DNA from: Heliocidaris erythrogramma
Taxonomy: Eukaryota; Echinodermata; Echinoidea; Camarodonta; Echinometridae
Length of the DNA: 64,000 nt
Direction of reading: 5' to 3'
NCBI GenBank assembly: GCA_025617745.1
Contig: CM046869.1
Span: forward strand, 19,050,994 to 19,114,993
The notes under the pieces were generated by a model. The model did no database searches. It had not been told where the DNA came from and saw only the letters and a list, made by a program, of their open reading frames with translations. Shown here in pieces: positions 34,901 to 45,332 of the stretch. Position numbers and translations under genes: made by a program. Position 1 is the stretch's first letter, and each line of letters opens with the position of its first letter.

Positions 34901-37900
34901 TTCAAATTAGATTGAAAATAAAATCACAATTCAAATCAAATTGAATTCAATGTACACTGTGGTACTGGCATTTCTACTGATTGTCAATTTCTGATGATAA
35001 ATGAAAGAAAAAATTGACTTCACGAAGCCAAAAGGAAATAATATGTAAACATAATACATGTACATGTATACAGTACAGTGTACATCATTTTATGTAAAAT
35101 CTTGAGTTAATGCCCTGTTGGCTGTGAAGAGCTGAATTCTCTTGTAAATACATCCATGTACGTACGTACCTCGCACTCATAGAGTTTGTGGACGAAGCCA
35201 AGCTGCCTGTAGTCGATGAATCGGTTGCCACGGAGACAGGTCTTGGACTTCTCATAGCTGTTCCTGGACTCATTGTATCGATGTAAATGATAGTTGACCA
35301 TACCAAGCTGGAAGTGGGCCAGGGCCATGTGAGGGTCCTTCTCTACTGCTGCAGAGAAGTTCTAGAATAAAATGTCCAAAATGTGAGGTCATGGAATTTT
35401 AGTTTTGAATGTGAAATGACATAAAACTTATTTTCACAAGATTAAAACACCACACAAAAGTATTATGACTAGTTTAAGTAAAGTATACATCAAGGGCATT
35501 TTTAACAACTGCATACATCAGTTGTTGTACAATAATTGTTTTAATGATAATTATAACTGTTTAAATGGAGCAACTATGAGTTCTCTACAAACCATTGAAA
35601 TTCATTAATGCATCCTGTTCAAAATATCAAGAATCATAATTTTGTAACAAAGGATCAGACTTTTTGTCATGAAATCTTTGGGTTTGCATGTCTTTACTAA
35701 TGTGTGTGCTAATTTACATGTTTCCTTTTTCCCCCAATGAGTACCAAAAAAAGCTGTTAGATATAATTACATGTACCTGTAGCTTCTTCATGTATGATAA
35801 TAATTTCATTAACATTAAAAGTAAGACTCTTCTAATTTTAATATATCAAAGCCTTTCCAGCTACAGGTACAAGTAGCAGACCAGGAAGTTTCTACAATAT
35901 GCGTTACAAGATTTCGTTATCAAACACACTCTTGTTAGAATACATCATCTCCAGAAATAGCCACTCTGTCTACGAGTCCATGAACGATTAAAAGAAACTA
36001 TTCCGTACTCAAAACGATGACCCAAGGAAGTGAATTACAAAAGCCCTCTGTTCCCCCTCCCAACAAGCCATAGCCATTTCCTGTTTTCTTCACTCTCTAA
36101 TCACATTCCGGACAGAGAGAAACTTTCCGAGAAGTCCTAGAAGCAGTTCTTGTGACGTCATCAACCTGAGAAGTGCAATACCTGACTCTACTGTGTCATG
36201 GCACAAGCAGCTGTCAAGAAATCATCATCACGCCTGCCTACACACGACGATGGCCTATGACTAGGCCAATGTCAACCCACTTAATTATTCATCATGAAAA
36301 CAAACAATTTCATTCATGTGACTGCTAATTAACAATGCATTGTACACAGTGGACGACGTAAATTGTGCATCATCTTCAATACAGATAAAGTTGAGCACAA
36401 TGAGTAAAAGAAACTCAGGAAAGGCTGATAATACAAAACATTAACAAAAGTATTTTGTATTGCGAGGTTTCAGAATCATATGATATGATAACTAAGTAAG
36501 TTCAATCTTGATATTGCTAAAAATCATGTTAAGTGAAAATCACTGGTAATAAAAGCAACAAAATAATAAGTTACACAATTATCATGCAAATATTCATATT
36601 TCCTATTGTGAATTCTAAACAAGCTTGCATGATTAAAAAAAGTGATTTTTTTTTCACTGTCATGTGTAATCAAAAACTTGGTGGCACTGTGAATGTTTAA
36701 AATATGAAGGGGAAAAATTAGTCCTATTTATGATAAACATGTAATGGTCATTTTCACGGTAAAGGGTGTAACTCTGATAATTGAACATTTTCAGCTCTAG
36801 TAATATCATAAAGCTACAGAATTCAAAGATTTTTTGGCATATGATACCCCTACTTGGGTGCTGCCTTGGGTAGCATAAGCATCATCAGGGATTACTTCGT
36901 TAGATTTTGGCGGGCACATATGTACCATAAATATGGCCTTTGTGGCATACACCAAACACATAGATATTTTTGTAGAGCCCTGCATTTTTTTCAGGAACAG
37001 TGAGGATTGTTTTTGTTATGCAGATGTGAAGTTAGATGTACAATGAAAAGTACCAAAGAAGTGTCACTGCCTCTCAGTTTTTGAGAACAGGGTGTTGCTA
37101 TTTGTTGTTTCAGAGACTTCATTTTCCGTTAACAATAGTAAACAAACTTTTATGGAAAGAGCTCTGGTGTGTAAAATGCTTTCTGTCATGTTCATTTGCT
37201 CTTCACTTTTTCTTTATTCATTCATGTATGAAGTATGTATCATAATTATGAGTGGCATCAAATGAAAGAAGAAGTTCCAAGCTTTACAAATATGTGTCAG
37301 TTAGCTGAATTTCCAGCCAAGGCAATCCAACATAGGAAATGGTCATCTTTGTTTACATCACAAATAAACTGAAGCCTCCGAAAAATATGAAATTTCAACT
37401 TCCTCATTTGAAATGCGATTTCACTGGAATTTTCGTTGGTAACTAGCCTTCACTGAATGGTATTCGTATAATAATTCTTACTTTGCTTTAACTCTTGGAA
37501 GATAGGAAAATTTTTTAATTTAAATGTCAAAGTCATATTTTGTCTTGAATTTGAAAAAAAAAAAAATGATTTTTTTTTTTAGACCGAATAAGTTTGACCA
37601 AAGCATTCAAGTACATTAGGATGGCAAATGAAAAATGAGTAACGTCGTCCATCGAAACAGATATTTTCTTTCCTTCCTGCCACTTTGTAATTCTTTCCTC
37701 TCTTTATCCGTTTTTCCGATTTTCTACAGTTGATGAATCAACTCTTTTTTTCTTTGAAACATTATCAATTTCTAATTCAAAGAACTGGTATGTATATATA
37801 CATGTGTTATTTCACTATTAAAACAAAACAAACAAAAAAGAAGAAAACATCCTGTTTTTTTCAAATTGAAACAAGATGGCTAACTGATTTAATTTTTTAT

Positions 37901-40322
37901 CTTTATTGCATGCATGATATCAGTTCACGAAATCAAACCTAAAGGAAAATTTCTCTCCCTTTGTGTGATATCAAAATAACATCTTTTTCTTGGCAAAGTT
38001 CACTTTTTTGAGCATGATCGCAGAAATAAACCGGATGTCTTCAAGCTAGCAAAAGCAGAAAATTGTCAAAGAAATCTGTGCAAACACAAAAGTGCTAAGA
38101 ATTCACTGAACGGCACAAAGACCTGTTTACTTTTGAAACAGAGAAGAGAGACAGACTACGGTAATGATGATTTTTAGAGGTGACCTCAAATCTGACACTT
38201 TTTTTGTTTGACCAGTGCAAAAGCTCAGCATATGTCTCATTGGCATTCTGCCCAACTCGCACTTGATTGCTTTTGAACTGTAGTGCATGTGGGCTGGGCA
38301 ACAGGGAAATCCCCCAAAATATAATTACACATGCACATGTATGCTCACTAATGAACAGCACTAATTTGCAAGAAATTTCCAGTTCCCATGTTTGTGAACT
38401 CTCCCTTACCTCTTACTCTACTTTATTTAGTATCTCGTCAATGCATTCAACTATGAATATTACATCTGATGTAAATACATGTATTAGTAAATGAAGAAGC
38501 TTGATGGGAGGAATTTTAACACTGGGAGTAAAATGCCTAAAAATTTGTTTACAGATGTAAATATTATTCACAATTTTTGAGGGATTATGACATAGATAAA
38601 TTTGTAAGTTTGATGTAATTTTAGCTTAAAATTTACACACACATATCAACTTCCATTTCATACTTGCATTGAATGGAATTTAAGCATTCTCTTTCTCCCT
38701 TATCTATTCTTGATTATTTTTGTTCACATATGTACCTGGCCTATACCTGGCCATGATCTAAAGAACTAAAGGAGAGAGTTTTCCGTCACTGACTGGACAC
38801 CTAAAAACACTCCATCCCAATTTTTTTCAAGAAGTTCTTTAGACTTATAATGGCAAATCTCAAAAGACCCGAATCATTATCTTCATTGTCATCACCATCA
38901 TCATCACCATCATCATCACCATCATCATCACCATCATCATCATTTTCATCATCATAATCACCATCATCAAAAATATGCTTTCATAATCATCAACACTGTC
39001 ATTATCTCATTACCGTCTACATATTCTAAAACTAATACAACAAAAATCCATGATAATATTGCTTATGATAATTGAATACTCGTTTCTACCAGGGGCGGAT
39101 ACAGGATTTTCAGAAAGGGGGGGGGGGGGCGCACACTGAGGAACCCTCCATTTGACGAAGCCAAACGGCCATCTAGGAGGTCCGGGGGCTTACTTTGTCA
39201 GACAAAACAGGGGGGGCGCACGCCCCCTTGCGCCCCCCTCTGGATCTGTGCCTGTCTACAATAACACACATCATGAAGATAAACTCATGAAAGAAAACAA
39301 CAGCATTTGTTAATTGGTACACTACATGGAACGGAGGAAATTGATAATTAGACACTATTTTCAGGTAACGCACGTCTGAATTTATTAGCGTCAAACTATG
39401 CAGAAGCTAAATTGACCTTCCTAAATGTATATATACATGTATGCCACATGTATTGCACAATCACAAAAAGCATACATTTATTTTCTGACTACTCTCATGA
39501 CATGCACGTGCAAGGCAGAAATAGGACTTTATTTAGGTATGTACATCCTTTTATTAGCTGTATAAAGCTCCACATGATTACCTCTCAAAACTACTTAAAG
39601 TATTTCCCATCCAGACCCAAAAACCTATAAATAACATTCAATCAATATAGTTTACATGCAGCTAATATAGCTAGTATTGTAGCTACATGTACATGTAATG
39701 TATTGTCATGTCAACAGTATTTCTAACTTATGACTTGCCACTGAAAGTTTGAATTCGGTACAACTTGAAATGAATCAAAACTGTATTAGGTCTACATGTA
39801 ATTAATTTTAATTTTCAATTATCAAAAATTAGGGTTTATCACATTTTCTATTGATTCACTTTCTCCCAATATTCCCATGCAACAAATGCTTTGAAATATA
39901 TTAAAAACTAGTTTGCAATATAAAGAACACTAGTTTTCCAGGTCATCTACTTTCGAGATTTTCCAGCAGCTTATTAGAATAAAAGAAAATTGCCTTAAGA
40001 ATTTATTCAATAGGGGTGGGGGGGGGGGTTATCAACTCATACCCTCCCCCACCTCCATCCCCCTCTAGTAACACCCTATGTATGATCCTTGTTTCGAAAT
40101 TGAAATAATTAAAAACCTTGATAATCATACCTCTTTGGCAACCTGGGGGTTCCTGAGCACCCAAGCAACCTGCCCCAAATTGAACCTCATTATCGCGGAA
40201 TAATCCCGGATGGATTGAAAGCTGTTGAAGGCATCGTCCCATCTCCCACACTTTGCACTTTCTACGGCATTATTCCAAGTCCCGATCACCTCCTTGAAAG
40301 AAAGCTTTGTAGCATTATCCAT
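18913..40322 (-). CDS. p67phox/NOXA1-like NADPH-oxidase activator with duplicated TPR-activation module
   Basis: Eleven exons join with matching phases to ~1130 aa: 40322-40131, 35361-35170, 34512-34372, 32939-32787, 26388-26074, 25619-25431, 24873-24739, 23780-23652, 22276-20657, 19967-19730 and 19001-18913. All junctions are phase 0 except the last (phase 1). Order: TPR module 1 (residues ~1-175), activation motif DYLGKAKVV (~205-213), linker, TPR module 2 (~269-439), DYLGKAKIV (~469-477), proline-rich region (~483-1022), SH3 (~1065-1125). In human p67phox the TPR domain binds Rac-GTP through an insertion including LRGN; that loop is kept as LRGNRFIDY in module 1 and LRGKSIDY in module 2. 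The activation motif promotes electron flow in the NOX flavoprotein. No PB1 domain or middle SH3 is seen. MDNATKLSF at 40322 is the start closest to human p67phox; the frame stays open to an ATG at 40583. Two separate genes remain possible, but the acceptor and open linker before module 2 argue against it. Confidence 0.75.
20657..22276 (-). CDS. Giant proline-rich exon of the oxidase activator, 540 codons
   Basis: The open frame runs 1620 bp from acceptor CATCGCAG|GGC to donor GAG|GTAACA, phase 0 on both sides. It is dominated by Pro, Ser, Arg and Leu. The middle consists of repeated ~32-36-residue units with RLSPVPDRPLPVSPG-like cores, and RPLP occurs ten times along with RPVP, RPIP, RPMP and RPPP variants. 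These are PxxP-type SH3 ligands. The DNA at about 21690-21920 is itself a tandem repeat with a ~96-bp period. Human p67phox has only a short proline-rich segment, so this block is unusual. The plus-strand ORFs across it are shadows. Likely roles are binding SH3 partners or its own C-terminal SH3, which is inference. Confidence 0.85.
22344..22890. repeat. Foldback element in the oxidase-activator intron
   Basis: It starts TTAAAGGGAAAGTC. The left arm contains AAGTTTGAGCAAAATCCAAC, AGAAAGTTATGAATTTTTGA and ACAAATTGGCAACT; each has its inverse on the right (about 22735-22830). The ends have diverged more than the middle of the arms. No coding content. Confidence 0.7.
22913..23085. repeat. Short TIR element, CAGT(G/C)AAACCTG ends
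   Basis: It starts CAGTCAAACCTG and ends CAGGTTTCACTG followed by TA. A second member lies at 24916-25100 (CAGTGAAACCTG...CAGGTTTCACTG). The contents, including TATAAAGACC words, are shared. The end sequence fits non-autonomous pogo/Tigger-like elements, which duplicate TA. Confidence 0.65.
23434..23609. repeat. Short TIR element, CAGTGGAAAC ends, TA target duplication
   Basis: It begins CAGTGGAAACTC, ends GTTTCCACTG and is flanked by TA on both sides. A sister copy of nearly the same length is at 33399-33578 (CTGTGGAAACTC...TTCCACTG, TA on both sides), with shared GAGGACCTT, TTATATCAGG and GGAGCTCTTTATAA-like words. This suits a Tc1/mariner-type (pogo-like) MITE. Confidence 0.7.
23652..26388 (-). 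CDS. Oxidase activator, second TPR-activation module (exons 5-8)
   Basis: Exons 26388-26074, 25619-25431, 24873-24739 and 23780-23652, all phase 0. The first opens directly after acceptor TTTCATGTAG with 42 codons of Ser/Pro/Asp-rich linker (NFQAPKNSLQLPPNTS...), then MTHKDTIATWYEGVVAFEKG, the first TPR helix. The next exons carry DPHLAIGHFQLGVVLGLLGR, the LRGKSIDYKQLGLQYKL Rac-loop region, and NQAWAYNELDQKDWARNQL with the DPRHDKID turn seen in p67phox. The last encodes FKPPKSKIDNLDRKDYLGKA, the activation motif. An alternative donor GGG|TTAGT-like site at 23642 would add three codons to exon 8. Confidence 0.85.
24916..25100. repeat. Second copy of the CAGTGAAACCTG TIR element
   Basis: It starts CAGTGAAACCTGTATATAAA and ends CAGGTTTCACTG. 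It shares AGGAGACAAGAAAAG and TTTATGTACAGG-type words, inverted, with 22913-23085. It lies in the intron between exons 6 and 7. Confidence 0.65.
27104..27489. repeat. G-tract TIR element, ~386 bp
   Basis: The left end CAGTGGTGTAGCCATGAG with a following G run mirrors the right end, a C run followed by CAGCTACACCACTG. No ORF. Elements with related layout (CAG-rich end plus G run) are at 28540-28675, 39090-39254 and 49810-50506. Confidence 0.65.
28540..28675. repeat. G-tract TIR element, short copy
   Basis: CAGAGGCAGATCCAG at the left and CAGATCCACCGCTG at the right are inverted partners with GGATCTG/CAGATCC cores. G-rich runs lie inside. Confidence 0.5.
28769..29965. repeat. Interspersed short repeat, four copies of ~50 bp
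   Basis: TAAACAAACCAATAACAGTC-type sequence followed by CTTTCA recurs near 28778, 28914, 29506 and 29790, three times preceded by GGCTCATCC-like words. The copies share one orientation and lie in the exon 4-5 intron. Confidence 0.6.
31170..31305 (-). repeat. SINE-like copy with a 7SL (SRP RNA)-like head
   Basis: On the minus strand it reads CTGGGCGTTGTGGCGTGCGC then CTGTAATCCAGCTAC, close to the conserved 5' domain of 7SL RNA (GGTGGCGCGTGCCTGTA...CCAGCTAC). It continues AGGTTCGAGACTGAGTCACG and ends TTAAAGGTCGGTCCC. The later half matches another copy at 53508-53560. A B-box-like GGTTCGAGACT is present for polymerase III. The 7SL comparison is from memory and needs an alignment. Confidence 0.5.
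32217..32508. mobile_element. TTAA-bounded TIR element, ~290 bp
   Basis: The left end TTAAAGGGTGTGTTGCACG mirrors the right end ACACCCCCTTTAA. Short internal palindromic words are present. It probably belongs to the same broad group as the other TTAAAGG-ended elements. No ORF. Confidence 0.6.
32787..40322 (-). CDS. Oxidase activator, first TPR-activation module (exons 1-4)
   Basis: Exons 40322-40131, 35361-35170, 34512-34372 and 32939-32787, all phase 0 and bounded at the same protein positions as exons 5-8. Exon 1 carries KEVIGTWNNAVESAKCGRWD and MRFNLGQVAWVLRNP. Exon 2 carries DPHMALAHFQLGMVNYHLHR and LRGNRFIDYRQLGFVHKLYE, exon 3 VLCNLALTYATMMNNSEYAL. Exon 4 has LFRPNKSKVAGLKDVDYLGK and ends GAAACA|GTGAGT. 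That donor's phase fits the acceptor at 26389, giving a module 1-linker-module 2 protein. Upstream of MDN at 40322 the frame remains open for at least 87 codons to an ATG at 40583; this stretch lacks recognisable domains and could be N-terminal extension or 5' UTR. The 4.8-kb intron 1 shows no further exon. Confidence 0.82.
33399..33578. repeat. Sister copy of the CAGTGGAAAC TIR element
   Basis: CTGTGGAAACTC at the left, TTCCACTG at the right, and TA on both sides. It lies in the intron between exons 3 and 4 of the oxidase activator. Confidence 0.65.
33676..34182. repeat. Foldback element, ~500 bp
   Basis: TTTCAAAATAAAAACAATGA and AACATAGCATTTTAAGGAAT at the left are inverted at the right (ATTCCTTTAAATGCTATGTT, TTTTTATTTTGAAAC). 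AGAATCAACTTTATAAA also pairs with TATAAAGTTGATTCT, and CAAAGAATATCTA with TAGATATTCTTTG. No ORF. Confidence 0.75.
34560..34680. repeat. Dispersed repeat fragment
   Basis: TTAACCCATAGACTATGGGAACCG followed by AAGCCTATGAGAG resembles segments near 13818 and 24580 that contain CTACTGGAACC and are followed by AAGCC or AACCC words. Confidence 0.35.
38881..38965. repeat. (CATCAT/CACCAT)n microsatellite
   Basis: About 85 bases of CAT/CAC trinucleotides, in intron 1 of the oxidase activator. Confidence 0.85.
39090..39254. repeat. G-tract TIR element
   Basis: The left end CAGGGGCGGATACAGGATTT plus a G run mirrors the right end CCCCCCTCTGGATCTGTGCCTG. The CAGGGGCGGATCCAG-type end is common in hAT-like non-autonomous elements (remembered, not searched). 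Confidence 0.55.
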
Positions 40323-40751
40323 GTTTTTAGTCCTTTTCAACTCGTTTTCATTCTCCAAATTTCCATGGACTGGACAAGTCACGAACGATTGCCTCTGGGG
40401 CGACGGATCCCCTCGCAGGGGCACTATTTTGATTGACTGCTTTGTACGGTGTCCTGTGATACAACCGACTTGGTTCCCCTGAAAGTCCAACGATTTTCCC
40501 TGTCCCTTATCGCAGCAACATAAGCCAACATATCTGTCCTGGTTGATGTTGGAAAGTTGTGACGAGGAAAACATCTGCGTCATTTCTGTCAACAATTTTC
40601 GCCCCCTCGTTGAAGATTTAAACTTTCTGATGAATCACTATAGGGCCTTTGCAGTGTACAGTCTAGCCAGTCTATCACAAATTCAGTAGTTCATGACCAA
40701 GCACATCGCTGCATAGTCTTCCAATGAATGAGGCTGAGCTGGGCACATGCA

Positions 40752-40891
40752 GAATAATACGGCATTCAACTGAAATCCGGATATGTAATTGTATGCTCAA
40801 TCATTCACAGGTACATGTAGATCTTGATAATACGTCATCATTCAATTGAAATCCTGGAAATGTAATTGTATGCTCAATCATTCACAGGTAG
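40752..40891. repeat. Tandem duplication upstream of oxidase-activator exon 1, two ~65-bp copies
   Basis: Both copies contain AATACG, CATTCAA(C/T)TGAAATCC and ATGTAATTGTATGCTCAATC followed by ATTCACAGGTA. They lie ~170-310 bp upstream of the longest possible ATG (40583), so they could fall in the promoter. No regulatory role is shown. Confidence 0.7.
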
Positions 40892-40899
40892 AACTTCTA

Positions 40900-41946
40900 A
40901 TATCAATTATCATGGTAATCAAACTCATAGCCATAGGCATGCAACGACCAACCGCAAAGTGAAATTGTGAGAAAAAGGTCCCAAGTGCTGAAATGAAAAG
41001 AAAACTGGAACTAAATGGTCATTCCAAACAAACAAACAAGATGGGGGACCAGTCCAAGGCAAGATAAGAAATTAATGTTAACAAATTAACAAGTTACAGA
41101 TGAGATTTCATAATTTGCAATCTTCATCCGATCGTGTTGATCTGGCAAATGGCATATCATCTGACAATTCCTCACATAGTCATAGCAAGGAGTTATCACA
41201 GAACTTGGTCATAAGCTTTAGTTTAGCCTACACAACAATGACCAGTGCTAAGCCACATCAAGCGGGCGAGGTCCCAGAGTATCAGTATCACACCCGAGTC
41301 GTTGGACTTGGAATAGTTGACTCCATGGCATGGCAACATACAGTTCCGAAGTCGAAGCGCGAAGAGCCGAATAAAATTAAGAAGAAGGCTTACTGACCAT
41401 GCTCACTTCGGCCCTCAAGCTTCTCACAATTGTTCCTCAACTACATCTTTTTTCCATGAATCTCTCCATTTATAAACTGTCAAAACGGATCCATTCTATT
41501 TAATAAGAACGGAATAACTGCCAAACAGCTCACACCTGTTGATTGACTGAGCCGTCATACATTAATTAAGCCACGCCTACAATACGTATTACGTCATAGT
41601 TTAACATGAATATTCATCATGGTCAACCGGTCGATTGTCCATTGGATAAAAAGTTTCCACTGCCCCCAAACTTAGTCATATAATGCAAATGTTGAGAACC
41701 TGGTACTGCGGAGTTTTTTTCTGAGAAAGGCAGAGATTTCAACATTTTCATGCCAAATCTAATAAATTATCAAGATCCTCTTGTATCTACAAATTATTCA
41801 TTCATCGTGACATGACGTAGGCCTACTATTCTCGATATTTCGTTTCAGTGAATACATAGACCATCGGAGTACAATACAAGAATAAACAAAAAGTCGAAAT
41901 CCAATTTTAACCAAATGCTTATGCTCCCACAACTTTATCTCTCTCC

Positions 41947-41981
<35 letters not shown>

Positions 41982-44900
41982 GGACTGACTGCTACCTTAC
42001 ATTAGGTGCGTCGCAGAAACATTTTTAATTAGGGTGGATGGCCGGCCAAGCTTTACCCATAAGTACAGTTCGCCGATGGATTGTTAAACAACGAAAAAAA
42101 AATAGGTTTATTTGGGGCCTCTGATTTCATCGTTTGTAAAAAAACTGGTCATAACGCATAGCCTGAATGAAAAAAAAATAATGTAGGCTATTTGGCTCAA
42201 GAAAATGATTTTCATGGATAATTTTAAAGACAAGGGTCATAGGCCTATATGGCGACAAATTGTATATAAATAAAGACTACCTCTCTAACCTCCCCTATTT
42301 TTCTCTCTCTCTCTCTCTCCCTCTCTCTTAAATTTTTCTCTCTCCCTTTCATTTTTTTTTTTTTTTTGGGGGGGGGGCACCTGTGAGGCAATACACTTTG
42401 TGTTTGTTTAGACCAAAGTGCCCCCCCCCCCATTCGGAAGAGGGGCCGGGGTTGGGGTTGGAGGGTGGACTATACTGAAATTCGCTTGAGGAATTTTGAT
42501 GCGACCGGCATACTCAACCTATAAGATACGCTCATCAACCGGTCCTCATGCAGACCACAAATCGACACACCCTCAAGCCAAAATGTCGAGCGGCTGGTGG
42601 GGAAACTCTTCAAACTTCCCATGGCCAGTTCGCCCCTGGAAAAGGATGGGGGTACATGTGTCACAAAGGGCTGTCAGGTAACAAGAAAGTTCTCACAAGT
42701 TTTCAGAGGCATTACTACCCAAAGAGTCCCAAGACAAGACAAGAAGAAAAAATATAAACCTTTGCCAAATTTTGCGCATATTTTCTTTCCAGTTTATTGC
42801 TACAGTTATAAGGCATAGTTTTTGTTGTTTTGTGTTTTTGTGCAGAGCATTGGGGAAGGGGGGGGGGGGGTGGACTTGCCCCCATCCCTGGGTCAGCTAT
42901 TGTTATCTTGAACCTGAAACCGTACCTATACGTATCAAGGTAGTCAGGTCTGGGTGTACCTATGACTAAGATATCACTTTTATTTTTTTGCTTTGCACCC
43001 GTTCGGCGAAAGCAAACACGAAGCAAACGCGTGCAATTTCGACGTTTTTGTTAAACAAACAAAAAAATCCACATCCCAGATGAGCATTAATTTCTTTCAA
43101 AATCCGAACTGGTACCTATTCGTATCAAGGTCTCCAAGGATGGGGATATACCCGTCATGACTCACTGCCCACACATACGACTGATAATTAAATAGCATTG
43201 TTTCCATAGCACCCGCTCGTACACGGGAAAGGTGGTGCCATGCACGGTGTGCCAATCACAGCGGATGTCATTCAGTTTCATTGGTTGTGATATCAGTCAG
43301 ACACACTAATTATTGAATAATAATAGTTTTGGTCAGACCGTGACCCTGTCATTGAGTCTAAAGTTTGTTCCTGGTAGTATTGTTTTAGATTTATCTATAT
43401 AAAACCACGCCAACAAAATCACAAACTTTCACAAAGTTAAAATAAGCATCGATGGCTCATGCACTGTCCCTCAAATTTCAGTCAGGTTGGTTCAATGATT
43501 TAGAATCGAATAAAGGATCCAAGTTCAGAAAGGAGAAACAGAGTAAAAGAGAAAGAAAATGTAAAAAAAAAATGATTAAACGTTCAATTGTATTCAAAAT
43601 GCTTAAGGCCTCAACCCGATTAATATGCAGGTGTACTCTTTAAAAAATTGATCGATAACACTGACGTGACTCACCGGGGGAATAAAATATAGAGAAAATA
43701 GACTGAAAAGATCTAACTACAGGGGTCACGTAGACCTATATGCCGACAAATTTCATTCCATTTGATTTTGTTTCAACACGACAACACTTGCTTCAGCCAA
43801 TGGCTGTTCTGCAAGTTCGTGCCTATATAAAAAGACATACCAACTAATACATAAGGAATATCTCATCGAAAATAACTAAAGAAATACATGTAAATAACAT
43901 ATACATACACATATATCTATACATAAATAAACAGTACGAGTAAAAACAAAACAACATGAAATAACATAACAATTACTTGATTAAAAAATATCGAGAGAAA
44001 AAAACAGAAGAAAAGGAAGTGATCTCTGATATGACTCCAGGGGAAGTGAACATAAAGTGAAAATTCTCCCTTTTTTAGAGAGAGCGCAAGAAGTGTATTC
44101 ATATGAATGTTGGACTATATCACAAAATTGAAAGCCAGAATGACATTATTCTGTGTTTTATGATATGGATTTAGACCTTCTGGCTCTCACCAGATGATAT
44201 TACTTGATTACAATGTCATTTTGAGAATAACAGTCATAACCGTTCAAACTAAATAATTTGGGGCTATATTAGTTTGTTTATATCGTCAGCTTTATGCCAA
44301 AAGGGCCTTAAGGCCATAGATTTTATACAGTGTAAGGCCCTTTTGGCATAAGGCCGACGATATGTTTGTTTAGTCATAATAGTAACGCTTCCCTTTCCTT
44401 GTTCCTTGCCGCTTATTCATTGTTACAATAAAACAACTGCGGAAAACCGTATTTTTCTGGGAAATCCAAGTGTATTTGTTTAATGGAAAATTATTATAAA
44501 CGAGAGAACCATTATGAAATAAGGGCACTGTGAGGTCTGCCCATATCGTTCAAAAATGTTTATTGGATATTTCAAGACTAAAAATGTGAAAATGCGTGTT
44601 TCACTTGCCTTCTGCGAGCTGGCCTTTACTCATCGGTAAAGTAATACCATGCACAACAAATGGAATGATATGAAGTTACAAGCTGGGTATGATTCCTACA
44701 TTTTCTGATTTTATGCGGGATGTGATTTTGAAAATATAATTTTTAGAAAGGAGAGAGAGGAGAGAGAGAAAGCGAGGGAGAGGGGGAGCGAGAGAGACAG
44801 ACAGAGAGTAGATAGAGAGAGAGAGAGAGAGAGAGAGCGGGGGGAGGGGGGGGGGGGGGGGGAGATCATATCACACACGCATGCACGGGTGTGTCGAACC

Positions 44901-45211
44901 CAACTCTGCGGAATTATGAGTATGGTACCAAAGACAGAGGGAGTGAGAGAAGGGGGACCCAGCAAAAATCATTATTCCCTTTTTGACACTTGCCTTTCCT
45001 GGAGAATAGCAGGATTATTTTTTTTTAATAGAACATCTGAATGTGCCCTGATAGCCTCCACTCCGCTGCAGGTTGAATTAGTTAGCGTAACCAATCGGGG
45101 TTAGGAGAAAGGTACCCCATCCCCATCCCTATCCCCACCGCCCCCCAAAAAACCAAAACAAATAAAATAATAATAATAATAATAAATATCAAATAAAAAA
45201 ATAAAATAATA

Positions 45212-45260
<49 letters not shown>

Positions 45261-45300
45261 CTAACAAATAAATTAAAATAAACTATCATAATAATTGATA
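40900..45300. other. Repeat-rich non-coding stretch between the two candidate promoters
   Basis: No TPR or other recognisable exon on either strand. Visible items: (TC)n at 41949-41980 and 42301-42346, poly-T/poly-G near 42352-42378, a poly-C run at 42421-42431, a G run near 42859-42871, a short palindrome at 44279-44363 (both arms with GCCAAAAGGGCCTTA), (GA)n at 44742-44840 followed by a G run, and (AAT)n at 45165-45254. Confidence 0.6.
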
Positions 45301-45332
45301 GCATTGAAGTAAATTTGAACTAAAGTCAATAC

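Noticed and set aside
38881-38965. CRISPR-like array
   Set aside because: A simple CAT/CAC microsatellite in a eukaryotic intron, with no spacers.
41100-41396. 98-codon plus-strand ORF upstream of the oxidase activator
   Set aside because: No recognisable domain, no splice-site logic, and it lies antisense to a likely promoter or 5' UTR.
45082-45304. Hydrophobic ORFs rich in Leu and Ile
   Set aside because: Translations of the AAT microsatellite.
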